This document shows, piece after piece, positions 45,689 to 57,139 of a DNA stretch of 64,000 nt; position 1 is the stretch's first letter; each line of letters starts with the position of its first letter. The DNA comes from Mortierella sp. BCC40632 (lineage: Eukaryota > Mortierellomycota > Mortierellomycetes > Mortierellales > Mortierellaceae). The notes beneath the pieces were generated by a model, which searched no databases, was not told the origin of the DNA, and was given only the letters and a program-made list of their open reading frames with translations. The position numbers and the translations under genes are program-made. The stretch is from contig WAEK01000007.1 in assembly GCA_011634665.1 (NCBI GenBank), forward strand, positions 55,001-119,000. Direction: 5' to 3'.

Positions 45689-47558
45689 AGCATTGTCGGG
45701 ATTACGCCAGTATTTTAATTCCTCTTTCATTTTCTTTTTCTTTCTTTTTTTTTCTTTCTTTTTTTTTTCGATATTCGGACTCTAAATAGTACATAGTCGA
45801 TAGTATGATATGCTGCATCCTCCTCATCAAGATGCTGGCCTCTTCAACCATGTAAATATAGAGTATCAATAAAAAATTTAATGTCGTCAAAGCTACTCCA
45901 CCTTTCTACTACTTCGTTTACTGGACTCCGTTTGTTCACTTGCTTATGCTTCGTTGTGATCTCCTACATACATCCTGGCCTGACTCCCGAGCCCTCGATC
46001 GATGTGGCTCACTTTCTCAGAGTTACTCAACCACTGATCGAGGCTTTTTTTGGTAGAACCAACTAAGCATGAGACAACCGATCCTACTCCAAGAGTGGGA
46101 ATGCCTACCAGTGTAACTGTTCCCGAAACTACAGCATGGGCTACAACATCGACTTTATTGTAATGGTATGAAGTGGCAGTGCTAAGTTTATCTCAAGATA
46201 TTAATCCGACTCAAGGTTGTCGAGACCAAACAACATGCGGCATGCAATCTAATTTGTTATTCTCCGCTCCCTACAGCCCTCTTTGACAGACAAGCTTTTG
46301 CTTTTTCTTCTCACAAGCTTTTTTTTTTTTTTTTTTTTTCATCCCTCAGACAGTATGCAAATCCATGGCAAAGTAGAAACGCGTCGCTCCCTTCCCCTCC
46401 TCCTTTGCCACCAAATCATCTCCCTTATTTCCCGGCCTCTCTGTCTTTAATTCCGTCGTTCCTTTGCTTTTCCCCAGCCTCGCCGTCTGAGTTAAGTCAA
46501 TGGTCTGCATACTCTTGCCTCCAACAGTCATCTAGTCTTGGTAACATCTCGGGACCTTTATTGACCAGATATTTTCCGGTTATTTTTTTTTTTATTTTTA
46601 TTTTTTTCGCTTGAAGGTAGACACCACTGTACTCATACAAATGGACAACCAGAGTTAGGACTCCATACATTTGTTGTAGCTATCTCCCCTTTTATAGACT
46701 GTCTGTTTCTTCTTTGGTTGTCCATCTACAGTCTTCCAGAGTCACGTTCTCAAGGTCCAATCATCTTGAATCCACATTGTCACTGAAAACAGACTAGTTC
46801 TAGTCTCATGCTATAATCCATCCCTTAAGCACCACATCCTCCTTCTCTATCTTTCTCTTTCTATTTCTCCCTCTTTCTTTCTCTTTCTTTCCTCTATTCT
46901 CTTTCTGTCCCCCTCAGTCTTGATCTACACCTGAAAGGGCGAGTACGTGAGCGTGAGAAGAGGACTGAGAATACTCTCACAAGTCAATGTTGCCATGCCC
47001 CCAATTCAGCACCATCCTACCCTTTCTCCTCACCTGTCCGTCTGTCTCTCTTTCTCTCTCTTGAATGGACCCACTCGTGTTTCTTCAGCTCAACTTCTAC
47101 ACTGCCGAGTCACTGTCATTACTCCTCGGGGATAGTGTCCTTGGTGATGTCGGTAGGTCTTGGCCGGTGCTCCCCCCATGACCCAATGGCTATTTCAGCT
47201 TGGTTGAGTAAGAGTGTGGGGGGTTTTGAGGCTGATGCTGAGAGAGGGGGAGAGAGAGGGCTGCTGTCTAGTGCATGGCCACATCCTACCCAATCTCTCC
47301 CACTCTCTCCTCGTTCTCTTTCTCTCTTTCTCTCACTTCAATGGAACATTTTCCAAAACTCCATATCCTGACCCATTACAAGTGGCGGTGACACCTTGCC
47401 AATGAGACGATCTTGCTACGTTTGCCATTGAATTGAATAAAACATTTTTTAAAAACAAAAAAAAAAAATGGTGTCATGTCAGGTTGGGAAGGACTGGCTG
47501 GGTTGGACAACTGCGAAGAAAAAACATTAGCGTAGCGCCTGTTCATGCATTTTTCTTT

Positions 47559-47591
<33 letters not shown>

Positions 47592-47684
47592 TTTTTTTAT
47601 TGTACAAATGGCATAGGTTAGAGTGACGAGCGGAGAGGGAGAGAGGAAAGGGAATCACCAATGCCAAATTAGCACCCATTATCA
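45689..47684. other. right-end array spacer, probable ancestral form
   Basis: Two kb without a gene. It contains the block 46606-46830 ('cgcttgaaggtagacaccac...') that recurs at 36178, 40268 and 43656, and a block around 46371-46530 ('gcaaagtagaaacgcgtcg...') that recurs near 40050. The part 46840-47640 is unique: CT-rich, with T runs (47560-47599). It lacks the 'gcttcttcctcaccacagatgctgt' block present in all other spacers. Confidence 0.6.
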
Positions 47685-49727
47685 CTACAACGGTGGTCCG
47701 TCGTGTGCAAAGACCACCTCGACATCTTCATCATGTCTCACAGTGTCTGGATGCCCCTCGTCCAACAAGCTTTCCGAGTGCACCGACCGGTCGTCATCCT
47801 CCTCGCCCCTGTACCCATTCTCCTCCACACTCTCGTCTTTGCACTCACTCGGTTGAGGCAACAAAGCGTCATACGCAGAGGTAGATGGAGACCCCTCTGC
47901 AGATCGGGTGATCCTGACTGTCTGTTCGAGACATTCGACCGCCTGTTCAAAATCCTGGTCATTCACCATGATGTAGTCCGAGCTGAATGTACTGAGGTAG
48001 AAGAGGCCAATCCCGTTCTCGCAAAGTGGACGCGAAAACTCGCTCACAATCCCACACTCGTCGAATCCAAGAGGTCCGTCCCCAATCGCAATCAACCGCC
48101 AATCCCCAGCGTGTGTGTTGAGTGTGTGGTCTGGGAAGAGGCTCATTGTCGCGTCGTCCATGATGATACTAAGTGTGGTATTGGTCTGAGTGAACGAAAA
48201 GAACCGATCCGTCCTAAAGAAGAAGAAGAAGAATAGAGATGATAGAAAGTGAGTTTTCTCTATCCTCAGTTCTTTTTTTGTCTCTTTTCCTTTCTCTCTA
48301 TCTCTCGTTCGAAAAGTGGTTTACCTCTTACCGATTATCAAAAAAAATGGATTCAAGGAGTCGGATGGCTAGCGAATCCACAAGACTCTCTTCCATGCTG
48401 GTGATGTGTAGCCGGTGGGAAAAGTCGGCATTGAATGGATGGCGCGTCTTCTTTGTCCGTCTAGGACTCTGTGTGGAGGGATTATGGCCGTTGAGAGAGA
48501 GCGTCGAAATCAACGTTGGTTCGAGCTGGAGATCCGACATCGTCGCACTGTGGCCGTTCATGGTCGCGCTGCTAGGTACGCTGGGGGAGGCACTGGCGAT
48601 ACCACTGTCTGCATCCAGATCCAAGCTCGTGCGTTTCTCACTCAGGCTCGTGGCAGCTGAGGCCGAGTTGAAAAGGAGCGAATCCTGAAGCGAGCTAATG
48701 CCTGAGGACTTTTCCCAGGAGCAAAGATCGTCCTCTTGCAAACCAAGGTCCTCGAGTGGGTTGTTGCTGATCGAGAACTTTTCAGAGAGACAGTCCAGGG
48801 CCCTCTTGACATCGCATTCGGGCATGAGCGTAAAGTCTGCGTCGTAGGTCGAGATTTGCCTTGAAAGAGGAAAGAGTGTGGGGAAGAGGAGAGCAATAGG
48901 AGTTTGGTTAGATGTCGGTTGGTTGTTTGTTTGTTGTCGTTGTTGTTATTATTGTTGTTATTTTTATGGAATGAGTGAATGAGTGGGATGCTCTCTCTCT
49001 CTCTCCCTCTCTCTCTCATGCAAGGCATGCAATGATGCGTGTTGTGTATCCATGCGAGTAACGCAGACAGAGTATATGTGGAGAAAGCTTAACCTGTGCC
49101 ACTCTGTCTGTGGAGCACAAACGTAAAAAAAAATCGTAATAACAATAAATCATAACGCCCATGGTATCCTTACATGATAGAGACGTTGATCTCGGCCAAT
49201 GGTCTCGATACCTGCGAGATGACCTCAACCGCATCTGTTAGAGAGAGAGAAAAGAAAAAAAAACGGGGTCCCTGGTTAGACCATTTTGCATCTGCATCTG
49301 CATCCTCTGCTGCTGCTGCTGCTCTGTCTGCATCCATTGTCGATCCATGTCTACTTACTAAATCCACACTCGCCAGGCTCGATCTGGACAGCTCGCCAAA
49401 TGACGTTGCAGACGTTCAAAGCGTTCTCTGGAAAGCCAGCGATATGACTCTCGTCGAGAATCAGCGACACTTCTTGGTCGGTTTCCGTATACGAGAAAAA
49501 GTGCTGAGGTCTGGTGTAAGAACGATGAAGTTGTCAGTTAGTGGGTCGTTGTTGGTTTTTTTCTTTTTTCTTTTTTCTTTTTTTTTTGAGAAATTGGAGG
49601 AGGAGGAGGAGAGAACTTACCCTGAGGGGAACAGGACCAACTTCATGAGCTGGTGGGTGCATCTGGGGATATCGCTCTTCTGGAGCGACGCCAGCTGCAG
49701 GCGGAAGGGGAGAATGTCGATGATCAT
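47685..49727 (-). CDS. ACT-domain protein resembling CASTOR/GATS arginine sensors
   Basis: Five exons, all in phase: 49727-49621, 49510-49359, 49234-49174, 48859-48332, 48213-47685; 458 residues. The N-terminal half has 'LQLASLQKSDI', 'HFFSYTETDQEVSLIL', 'NVIWRAVQI', and 'STYDADFTLMPECDVKRALD'. The C-terminal half repeats the theme with 'RFFSFTQTNTTLSIIMDD', 'GDWRLIAIGDGPLGFDECGI' and 'GIGLFYLSTFSSDYIMVN', 'EQAVECLEQ'. This duplicated 'FFS(Y/F)T-T' plus 'STxxxDxxxV' layout is that of CASTOR proteins (animal arginine sensors acting on GATOR2 upstream of TORC1). A Ser-rich insertion (about 130-280) and an acidic tail make it longer than the ~330-residue animal proteins. Function in arginine/TORC1 sensing is inferred. 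It is the source of fragments A-F to its left. Confidence 0.85.
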
Positions 49728-50185
49728 GCTGGGATATGTATGAATGCGCGTGCGTGTGTGCGTCTCTGCAGAAGGTTTAAAACGGCCAGGCGAAGCAAAG
49801 AGAGGAGAGAGATAGAGAAGAGAGAATAGGATGGCGGGATCGGATGGATCAACAGATGGATCAACAGGTAATGGGGCAAAAAAGAAAAAAAAAGAAAGAA
49901 AATGGAATGAGAATGGTGGATGAATGGAGAGAGAGGAAGATGGATGGATGGATGGATGGATGGATAAAATGATGAAAGAACAGGATGGCGACCGATTTTT
50001 AAAAGGAGAGAGAGAGAGAGAGAGGAAGGAGGAAGAGGAACGGAGGAGTGGGTAAATGACTGGATGAGTAGATGGATGGATGGATGGTTCCCAACAATCC
50101 GATGGATGGATGATGGATGGATAAAATGAAATGAAATAACAGGATCTATATATATATATATATATATCTATATATATATATATAT

Positions 50186-50257
<72 letters not shown>

Positions 50258-50507
50258 TATATATAGATAATGAATGAAGAGAGATCTTGTCTTTGGGTAT
50301 AGATCTCTCTCCTCCACCACCATTCGGAGTCCTCCCATCCCATCATGATAAAATCCTGCAATTGGATCGTTGCATCGCCAGGCAGACATCGATCTTCTTC
50401 AAAGCCCGCCATTTTTTTTTTTTTTTTTTTTTTCTTCTTCTTTGAATCAGAGACACTAATATCAAATCCCGAATGGGTTCATTCCCCTGCTGCATTGTTA
50501 TCATTGC
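49728..50507. repeat. microsatellite-rich spacer: GATG and (TA)n
   Basis: Upstream flank of the CASTOR-like gene. It holds GATG tetranucleotide runs (49941-49966, 50071-50120), a GA run (50009-50023) and a (TA)n microsatellite with ATAG interruptions (50146-50268). A T run (50413-50433) follows. No gene is supported between the two minus-strand genes. Confidence 0.8.
50146..50268. repeat. (TA)n microsatellite
   Basis: About 120 bp of TA dinucleotide with a few 'TATAGATATA' and 'TCTATATA' interruptions. It is self-complementary and could extrude as a cruciform. Frames through it encode only Ile-Tyr strings. Confidence 0.95.
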
Positions 50508-50648
50508 TCATCCTCCCAATCTCTCTCTCTCTGCTTCCCTCATCATCGAATCATCGAGCGGAAGATCAATCCAATCTGCGTCGGTGTCATCCTGCTTCTC
50601 TGCTCGCACGCCCCGCCCACGCCCTGCCCTCTCTCGGTCTCGCCTTGG

Positions 50649-50685
<37 letters not shown>

Positions 50686-51630
50686 TCTCTTTCTCTCTTC
50701 TCCTTGCAGGGACCCCCGTCCAGCAGGAATGTAGGGTGGGGGGTCCTTCCTTGCTTCTTTTTTGCCCGATGGTACTCCAGTAACTCGTACTTACCGTGTC
50801 TGTCAATGTATCCGAGGCAGCGTACCCTGAAGGGACAGAGTGACGGATTGACGTCATGGGGAGGGCGCGTGCTTGGGGCGTCCTCTCCTCCGGGGACAGC
50901 CAGGCGCGCCTTTCGGTGAAGTCTGACTCGGCGGGATCCACGCCTATCGAGACTTCGTCAATCGCAGACAGCAGCTCCTCCAAAAGCCAACTCTTCAGCC
51001 CACAGCACGAGGTGGTCCCTGCTCAGACGATCGACGGTGCCTGAGAAAGCCGTCTGTAGCCAGAACTGGGAGGTGCTGCTGGGTGCTGGCGAAATCGTTT
51101 ACCCTTTTTTTTTTTTTTTTTTTTTTTTTGTGCTATTGCTGTCGCTGTTGTTGTTGTCTGCTCCTTTCGATTGCTCATTCTCCGCTAGATTCAATAATGC
51201 CGACACACGGGCCATGGTCATTTTCTGCATCCCTTCCAGCCCGCCAGAGCATTCTCCCGGCTTGCTCGAAAGACTCCTACTAGGCTCCTCCTGCATTCGC
51301 ACCGTCTGCACAAGAATATCTTTTAAACACCTCCCAGGTGGGTATCAACAAGCGCCTACTGGAATAGGTTCCTCATTCTTTTCCCCATTTTTCTATCCCA
51401 CTATCAAAGGCGTGGCAAGAACATTCGCTTAGTGGCTTCTTGGGGCCTGATGGGCGGTCCATACTCCCACAATGGACCTCAATCTGCTTCTCATAGTCCT
51501 TGGTCGTGGAGACTGAGTAACCTCCATATGCTGCCCAATCCAAGCTCTCAATCTTCTTGACAGTGTTCTCAATGATCCGCTCTTTGGCTGCCTTCTTAGA
51601 ACGCGCAGCCAGCAGTGCGCATGCCCCGCA
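50508..51630 (-). CDS. uncharacterised gene, exon pieces only
   Basis: Three coding-looking pieces on the minus strand. (1) About 51594-51373: 'KKAAKERIIENTVKKIESLD', 'WAAYGGYSVSTTKDYEKQIE', 'GPKKPLSECSCHAFD'. (2) About 51025-50795: 'LKSWLLEELLSAIDEVSIGV', 'ERRAWLSPEERTPQARALPM', ending at a perfect donor (gtaagt) in phase 0. (3) Up to 50508: 'QDDTDADWIDLPLDDSMM' and a stop, reachable in phase 0. I could not join piece 1 to piece 2: the stretch between holds a T-rich run (51103-51129) and several broken frames. The plus strand over piece 2 is also open with high GC3, so strand is uncertain there. No family recognised; start not found. It could be one gene, two, or a decayed one. Confidence 0.35.
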
Positions 51631-51845
51631 AGCAGTTCACTTTGTCAGGATGCACTTGCCGCATTTTAAAAAAAAAAAAAAAACGCGCAATAGTCCTGGC
51701 CTTCTCTACTTCAATCGCTTTCTCTCTTTTCTTTTCCTTCTTTCTTTGCTCCTCGCACTCTCGCCATTTACTTTTTTTTATTTATTCTTTCTTTCTTTCT
51801 TCTCCCTCTCCCGGATAACCGCCTCTCTCTTGCACGCATTCTAGC

Positions 51846-53683
51846 ATGGATCCCGCTCTCCACGAGTTTTATTCACTTTCAAGGTCGACCTCATACCGGC
51901 GACCCTCGACCCAGATGCTATCAACATCACAGACTCCTTCGAGATGCCCTTCCCGTCAAGGCCACGATCCTCTTCCAAGCACCAGTCCTTACTCGTGGAC
52001 TTTGGCGCACCACCCAATGTCCGTACCCTCCATCGCCCAGCTGACGCTCCTTCAGCCCGATCTTGGCCATGATCATGTCAACAGTCCTCAGGGTCAACCC
52101 ATACCCGCCCAAGGCGTCCACCGCAGACACCGGACTTCATGCAGTACAAATGGCTTCGGAGATACAGCCTCCCTAGCCTACGATCCTTGCAGTAGCAGCA
52201 TTGACCAAGACTCGGCACTACATGATCCCGAATGGGCACAGCAGCTCTGTGAAACTCCGCAGCCACGATCCGTCGTAAGCCGTCGTGGCTCCCAACAGCA
52301 CGACGACCATCTTGTTTACACTCCGACGCACGGCATGGCCCATGGGTCGCTCGAGCATCCAAGAGCAATCCCCGCGAACTTAAACCTGCACGAGTATCTA
52401 GCCTACTCTGCGAGGGATCGTGGAAACGACCCCGAAGATACGATGGACTGGGAGAGTGTACACGATAGCCCTGAAGAGTATCCCTCAGCCATGGCGGCGC
52501 TTTCGGTGCAAGGTGGTGGTGACGGCCACGACCATGACCAAGAGGAAGAGACAGCGAGACAAAAAAAGTGCGATGACCAAGACGCCGCAGCGAAACCTAC
52601 ACCACTGCCTAAAATCCCTCTACTCGTGCTCAGCATTGTCATCTTCTCTGAACCCCTGACCTCGACTATCCTGTTCCCCTTTGTGTATTTCATGGTAAGT
52701 AGATGTGAACGAGAAATGGGAGAGGGGAAGGAAGAAGAGGAGGCGAGTGTGAGCCATCTTGACCAAGAATGGAATCGAAATTACTCATGAACGATGGGGT
52801 CCAAAGAGTCATCCTGTGCTGCCTGCCCGGGTGCCCGTTAAGGAGATGCCTTGACAATGCGATGCCTCCATACTGCTCAGTTGTGGGGAGAGGGAGAGGA
52901 AGGGACCTCTCGTTGCAAGCGTTCCTCACTCTTTCTCTCTCTTTTTTTTTTTTCCTTCCTCCTCCTCTCTCTCTCTCTCTCTTTGACCAACATCCAATTC
53001 TCCCGTAAACCTCGGACTGCATCTACCCCCTTTCCATGTCCCTTTGTGCCATTGACACTCTAGGTCCGGTAAGTATCATGACCACGAAATCAACCTGCAA
53101 CCCGGTTCTATTTCCGGGCCGCTGACATGACAAACGATTAACCGTGGTTCCTGCTAACCCGAACGGGCGACTTTAGCGACTTTCATATCACGGAGAACGA
53201 GGATGAGATTGGTTTCTTTTGCGGATTAATCGGTAAGTGTTCTCTCCTTGGGCCTCTTGCATCCGGGCGCTCTTGCCACTCATTCTCCCCTGTTCCTTAT
53301 CCACAGTCTCATCCTAAACGGTCTACTGCTCTGGTGTGTGTGGATGAACTTTTTTTTATTTTCCCTCTCTTCTAGCCTCCTCATTCTTTTTTGCCCAGTT
53401 CTGCACGTCCGTCTTTTGGGGGTACATGTCTGATCGATATGGTCGAAGGCCAATCCTGCTTCTAGGCCTCATAGGCTCCAACATTGCCTGCATCTTTTTT
53501 GGCCTCAGCAAGAGCCTGCTATGGGCAGTAATCAGTCGATCCATGTGTGGTTTCTTGAACGGTTCGTGCCCCGAAATTAATAAGTCGTCGCGCTATTTTT
53601 TTTTTCAGTCTAGATGTCATGCAAACCATGTTGACATGGGCCCCTTGTCCCTCTTTCTTTTTCTTTTTCTTCTTCTTCTTCTT

Positions 53684-53714
<31 letters not shown>

Positions 53715-55910
53715 TTTTCGCTCCCTGCTCTGGATAGGCAACATTGGCGTTGCAAAGTCCATGCTAGGAGAGATTGCAGACACGTCAAATCAGTCGCAAG
53801 CATTCAGTATCTTTGGCTTTGCATGGGGTATCGGAATGGTAAATCCCTCTTTTTCATCGCTTCACAAGATAAGCAACACAAGGACAACTCAATAGGCTGT
53901 TGACACTTCTTTATACATCCTTGTCCCACCACCTCTATCTTCTTTCCTTCTCCTCGCCCTCGCTCTCACCCTCCCCTTGATGACTTGACGAGCATAGATC
54001 ATTGGTATGCAGAAACATGCATAGATGGATTCCTGTAAAAAAGTTCTAGAGCACCACCTACAGACACTCTCCTCCCCCCCTCTCCCCCTTTTTTTTTGCT
54101 TAACTCTAACCCCTACCCTTTCTAAACCTTGACTAGGACCTGTCCTGGGCGGGTTCCTTGCCAACCCTGCCAAGAATTTTCCCGAGATTTTTGGAAACTG
54201 GCCCTTCTTTATTGAGTATCCGTACTTTTTGCCATGCCTTGCCGCCTCGATCTGGGGCATCATCGGGTTCACGATCGGGTTTTTCTTCCTCGAGGAAACT
54301 CATCCAAGGCCAAACACATTCAATGAAAAGCAAGACCTCTACTCGACCCCAGAGGACATCCCTGTCTCAACTTCATGCTTCTACAGCCCAAGAGAATCGC
54401 AGGACACACCCGAACATGGAAATATGCATGTACCAACGAGGGATAGTTCCACATTCTCAACAGCCATGACCGTCTCGTCCCTACATGAAGTCGACTTGGA
54501 ACGTCAGCCGCTCTTACAGTCTCGAAGCGACTCTTTACCTCAGCGGCCTTCGCAACAGACCACTTTTACTCCGAACCACGTTGTGAACCAATCGACTCAA
54601 TATGGGTCCATGGTCACTTTGGCCTCTGGATTAGTCGAAGTGTCTCAGACAAATGACCCAAACACGCATGTTTACACCATTTCATCCGCTCATTCAACTC
54701 CTTCACATTGTCCAATCCCAGTCAGACCTATTGTAAATACACAGAGATTCCACTCGGCGGGTGAAGGGTCTCTTGTTATGAGTTATCCCAACTATGTGAC
54801 AACCAACAGAGACCAACACTCATTCTATGCAAACGAGAGACCGCTCTCTGCAGATGCACTCTCCGCACTTGTCTATTCTTCGACATGTCATGGGCGCACT
54901 GGAACCGAGAGCCTCCCACCAGAGACCTCATCTGTTTATGGACATGGACATGCATGTGTCTCTGAAGAACAGAGGGACATCAGGAGTGTCAGTCGACTCT
55001 CGATGGCGCCGTCTCAGATTTATATTTTGCCCATGAACCCCAATAACAAGGACCTGACAAATCCATCTCCAGTTCAAGTCCTTGTGGTCCAATCCCAACC
55101 GACAGGACTTTCTCCACTCTCGATTGCCACCATCATTGCCTATGCAACCTTGGCCTTGCATTCCATCATTTGTGAAGAGGTCTATACGCTCTATGCAGTA
55201 ACTCCGTTGAAATCTGGAGGTCTTGGTTGGAATGCGATTCAACTCTCGACTAGTTTGGCTATCATGGGTGTCTTTCAGTTGATCCTTCAGTTTGTGGTCT
55301 ATCCAATGCTAGAGAGAATCTTTTCTGCAGTCGTCCTCTTTCGAGCTGCTCAAATGATGTATATGGGCGTATACATGTCCTTTCCTTTGATTCGAAAGTT
55401 TTTGGTTGATGAAGACGATGTCGAGACGGGAGGTCAGATTGCTCGTGTGCGATACACTGTACTTGTGGTACTTGTTTTCAAGTATGTCTGTAGTGTCTTT
55501 TCGTACACCTCTATCATGGTCATGGTAAGTTAACTATTAAAACTCTAACAAGAGTGGGTCTTGAAGGCTAATATTTAGGGTTTGTATGGTTTGGGGGGGG
55601 GTAGAAAGTCGCTCATCTTAATGACCTCTGACAACGGCCCTTCTTTTATATATCTGACGATTAGATTACTAATTCTTCACCACCTCATCTGCTGGGAACC
55701 GTGAACGGGATCGGGCAAATGTCGGCCTCGTTTATGAGAGCCTTTGGACCAGCTCTGGGTGGCATTATTTGGGCCTGGTCCCTGTCCAACAAGCTACAGT
55801 TCCCCTTTAACTACTTTTTTGTGTTCATTCTTATGAGTTGTGTCGCTATCCTATGCTTTGTTCATAGTCTAACCCTACCACGCGAGCTCTCGAGAAAAAA
55901 GCTCAATTAG
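51846..55910 (+). CDS. major facilitator superfamily transporter with two microexons
   Basis: Eight exons, all in phase: 51846-52694, 53064-53068, 53177-53232, 53376-53561, 53738-53838, 53998-54004, 54137-55524, 55665-55910; 945 residues. A ~250-residue polar, disordered N-terminus precedes TM1 (IPLLVLSIVIFSEPLTSTIL). MFS motif A is 'GYMSDRYGRRPIL' (~residue 320), followed by 'GNIGVAKSMLGEIAD', 'GFAWGIGMIIGPVLGG' and TM6 'LAASIWGIIGFTIGFFFLEE'. A ~260-residue Ser/Thr-rich cytoplasmic loop separates the two six-helix halves; the second half ends 'NYFFVFILMSCVAILCFVHS'. The first-half motifs resemble the DHA1/ZIFL-like group seen in many fungi; substrate unknown. Exons 2 and 6 are only 5 and 7 nt but are required to restore 'FMVRDF' and 'GMIIGPVLGG'. 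The long loop is a likely site of regulation. Confidence 0.9.
53064..53068 (+). other. 5-nt microexon of the MFS gene
   Basis: GTCCG lies between acceptor 'gacactctag' and donor 'gtaagt'. It contributes Val and two bases of Arg, giving 'FMVRDFHI', the expected MFS sequence after TM1. Skipping it would shift the frame. Confidence 0.8.
53660..53714. repeat. (CTT)n microsatellite in MFS intron 4
   Basis: CTT/TTC trinucleotide run forming an extended pyrimidine tract about 25 bp before the exon 5 acceptor (ctggatag at 53737). Confidence 0.9.
53998..54004 (+). other. 7-nt microexon of the MFS gene
   Basis: ATCATTG lies between 'gagcatag' and the donor 'gtatgc'. It supplies Ile-Ile and one base of Gly in 'GIGMIIGPVLGG', a conserved MFS helix. 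Without it the frame and the motif are lost. Confidence 0.8.
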
Positions 55911-56060
55911 AACAACTGTATCAAGTTTTACATCTCCTCCTCGCTCGTACTGCTCTGGTAAATAATAAATCCGGTGTATTGTTACAATCTGAAAAGTCTA
56001 CATGGTCTAGGTCGTAGTGGATAAGGGGTGTGTGGGGGGGGTGATCTACTTTTCTTTCCC

Positions 56061-56480
56061 TCATGCAACAAGACCCTCAGAGAACTTTTCATCCGAAAAG
56101 GTCGAGACTGGTGACTTCTTGTCATCTTGTGGTTCTCCACCATACTTGAACGACTCTTGCTCAATCCATGAGCGCATCTTTTGAATCTTTGTCTTTGTCT
56201 TTTCATCCGAATTGGCAAACTCGTTTGTTCTTTCCACAGCATCGAGCTCACGGTGGAGGGAGGTGGCAATTGCGCGGATAAATGTATTCTTGGCCTGTTC
56301 CTGGGCGAGCTTGTAGTCGGTCTCTGCCTGGCGCAAATCTTGCTTGTATGTGGCTTCGTAGTCCTTGTACTCAGCCTTGAGGATTGTCTTGCGGTCATTG
56401 ATCATGACCTTGACAGCGGCGGCATTCTCCTTTTCAGCGGCAGTGGCGTTGTCTGAGAAGAGATTGAAGATGAACGACAT
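56061..56480 (-). CDS. small charged helical protein, unknown function
   Basis: Intronless, 139 residues from the ATG at 56480; an in-frame ATG five codons upstream (56492) is an alternative that adds MCTFT-type residues. After a short hydrophobic start (MSFIFNLFSDN) the protein is highly charged and predicted helical: 'NAAAVKVMINDRKTILKAEY', 'YEATYKQDLRQAETDYKLAQ', 'HRELDAVERTNEFANSDEKT'. It looks like a long amphipathic or coiled-coil helix with a flexible acidic/Ser end. Convergent with the MFS gene (151 bp between stops). No family recognised. Confidence 0.7.
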   Translation of the reverse strand: MSFIFNLFSDNATAAEKENAAAVKVMINDRKTILKAEYKDYEATYKQDLRQAETDYKLAQEQAKNTFIRAIATSLHRELDAVERTNEFANSDEKTKTKIQKMRSWIEQESFKYGGEPQDDKKSPVSTFSDEKFSEGLVA

Positions 56481-57139
56481 GGTGAATGTGCACAAGTAAG
56501 TGAGAGAAATGGAGAAGAGAATGTGTTTGTTTGTAGAGGCTTGCGGGTTTGGGTCCTGTTGGCTCTTTTGTAGAGGCGGTTGCTGAGACTGTTGGTTTGA
56601 TGGTTTGATGGTTTGATGAAGAATATTTTGGATGGCGACAACAGATGCTTAAATATACAGGTGAGCGAGTTTGGGTACGACCCTGTGAGTGCCCCACAAA
56701 CACCTTTCTGAGCCTCTGCACTGGAAGCATCGGTCCTTCTGGGCATGCATGCATGCATGCTTTGAGAGCATTCGACTGACGTAGGGGGGAGAACAAAGAA
56801 GTGCCAAGAGTGCATTGAAATATTTTTTAGAGTTGCAAAGTTTATTCTATCTGCCAAGCATCCAAGCATTGCCTTTTTCGAAAGAGCACACGCAATACCT
56901 CTTTGCACATTACGCGCTCTGTTCGGCAACGATCGTACCCTATACTGGCCAAGACGCGCGAATAGAAAGCGTCGCGATAAACTACCCTCTCGATCATGCC
57001 CAGGGTTAATAGGAGGCGAGTCACGGGAAGTAATCTTGGTTTTTTTTTTCTTTTTTTTTTATCCAATAAAGATCTGGGTCACCCAAATCCCAGCTTGTTT
57101 TCCCACCACAAGAAAACTTCACACACATTTTCTCATGCT
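56481..57139. promoter_or_regulatory. spacer: upstream flank of the small helical gene
   Basis: The minus-strand gene's leader lies at 56481-56650. It is pyrimidine-rich on that strand, with 'tttgatggtttgatggtttgatg' repeats (56597-56619, plus sense) and a possible TATA-like 'ttaaatata' (56648-56656). A tetranucleotide 'gcat' run (56744-56760) follows. The right part precedes the transposase and includes a T run (57040-57060). Confidence 0.4.

Noticed and set aside
50345..50734. Plus-strand frame starting MGSFPCC, myristoylation-like
   Set aside because: It runs into a CT microsatellite with no usable donor, while the minus strand offers an in-phase terminal exon; kept only as an alternative in the unresolved region.
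50856..51044. Plus-strand frame ending VPAQTIDGA
   Set aside because: It has high GC3 but a stop just upstream, no clear start exon, and lies antisense to a frame with a perfect donor.
55982..56398. Minus-strand alternative frame over the small helical gene
   Set aside because: It is a shadow of the 56480-56061 frame; the latter has a plausible start, helical periodicity and a clean stop.
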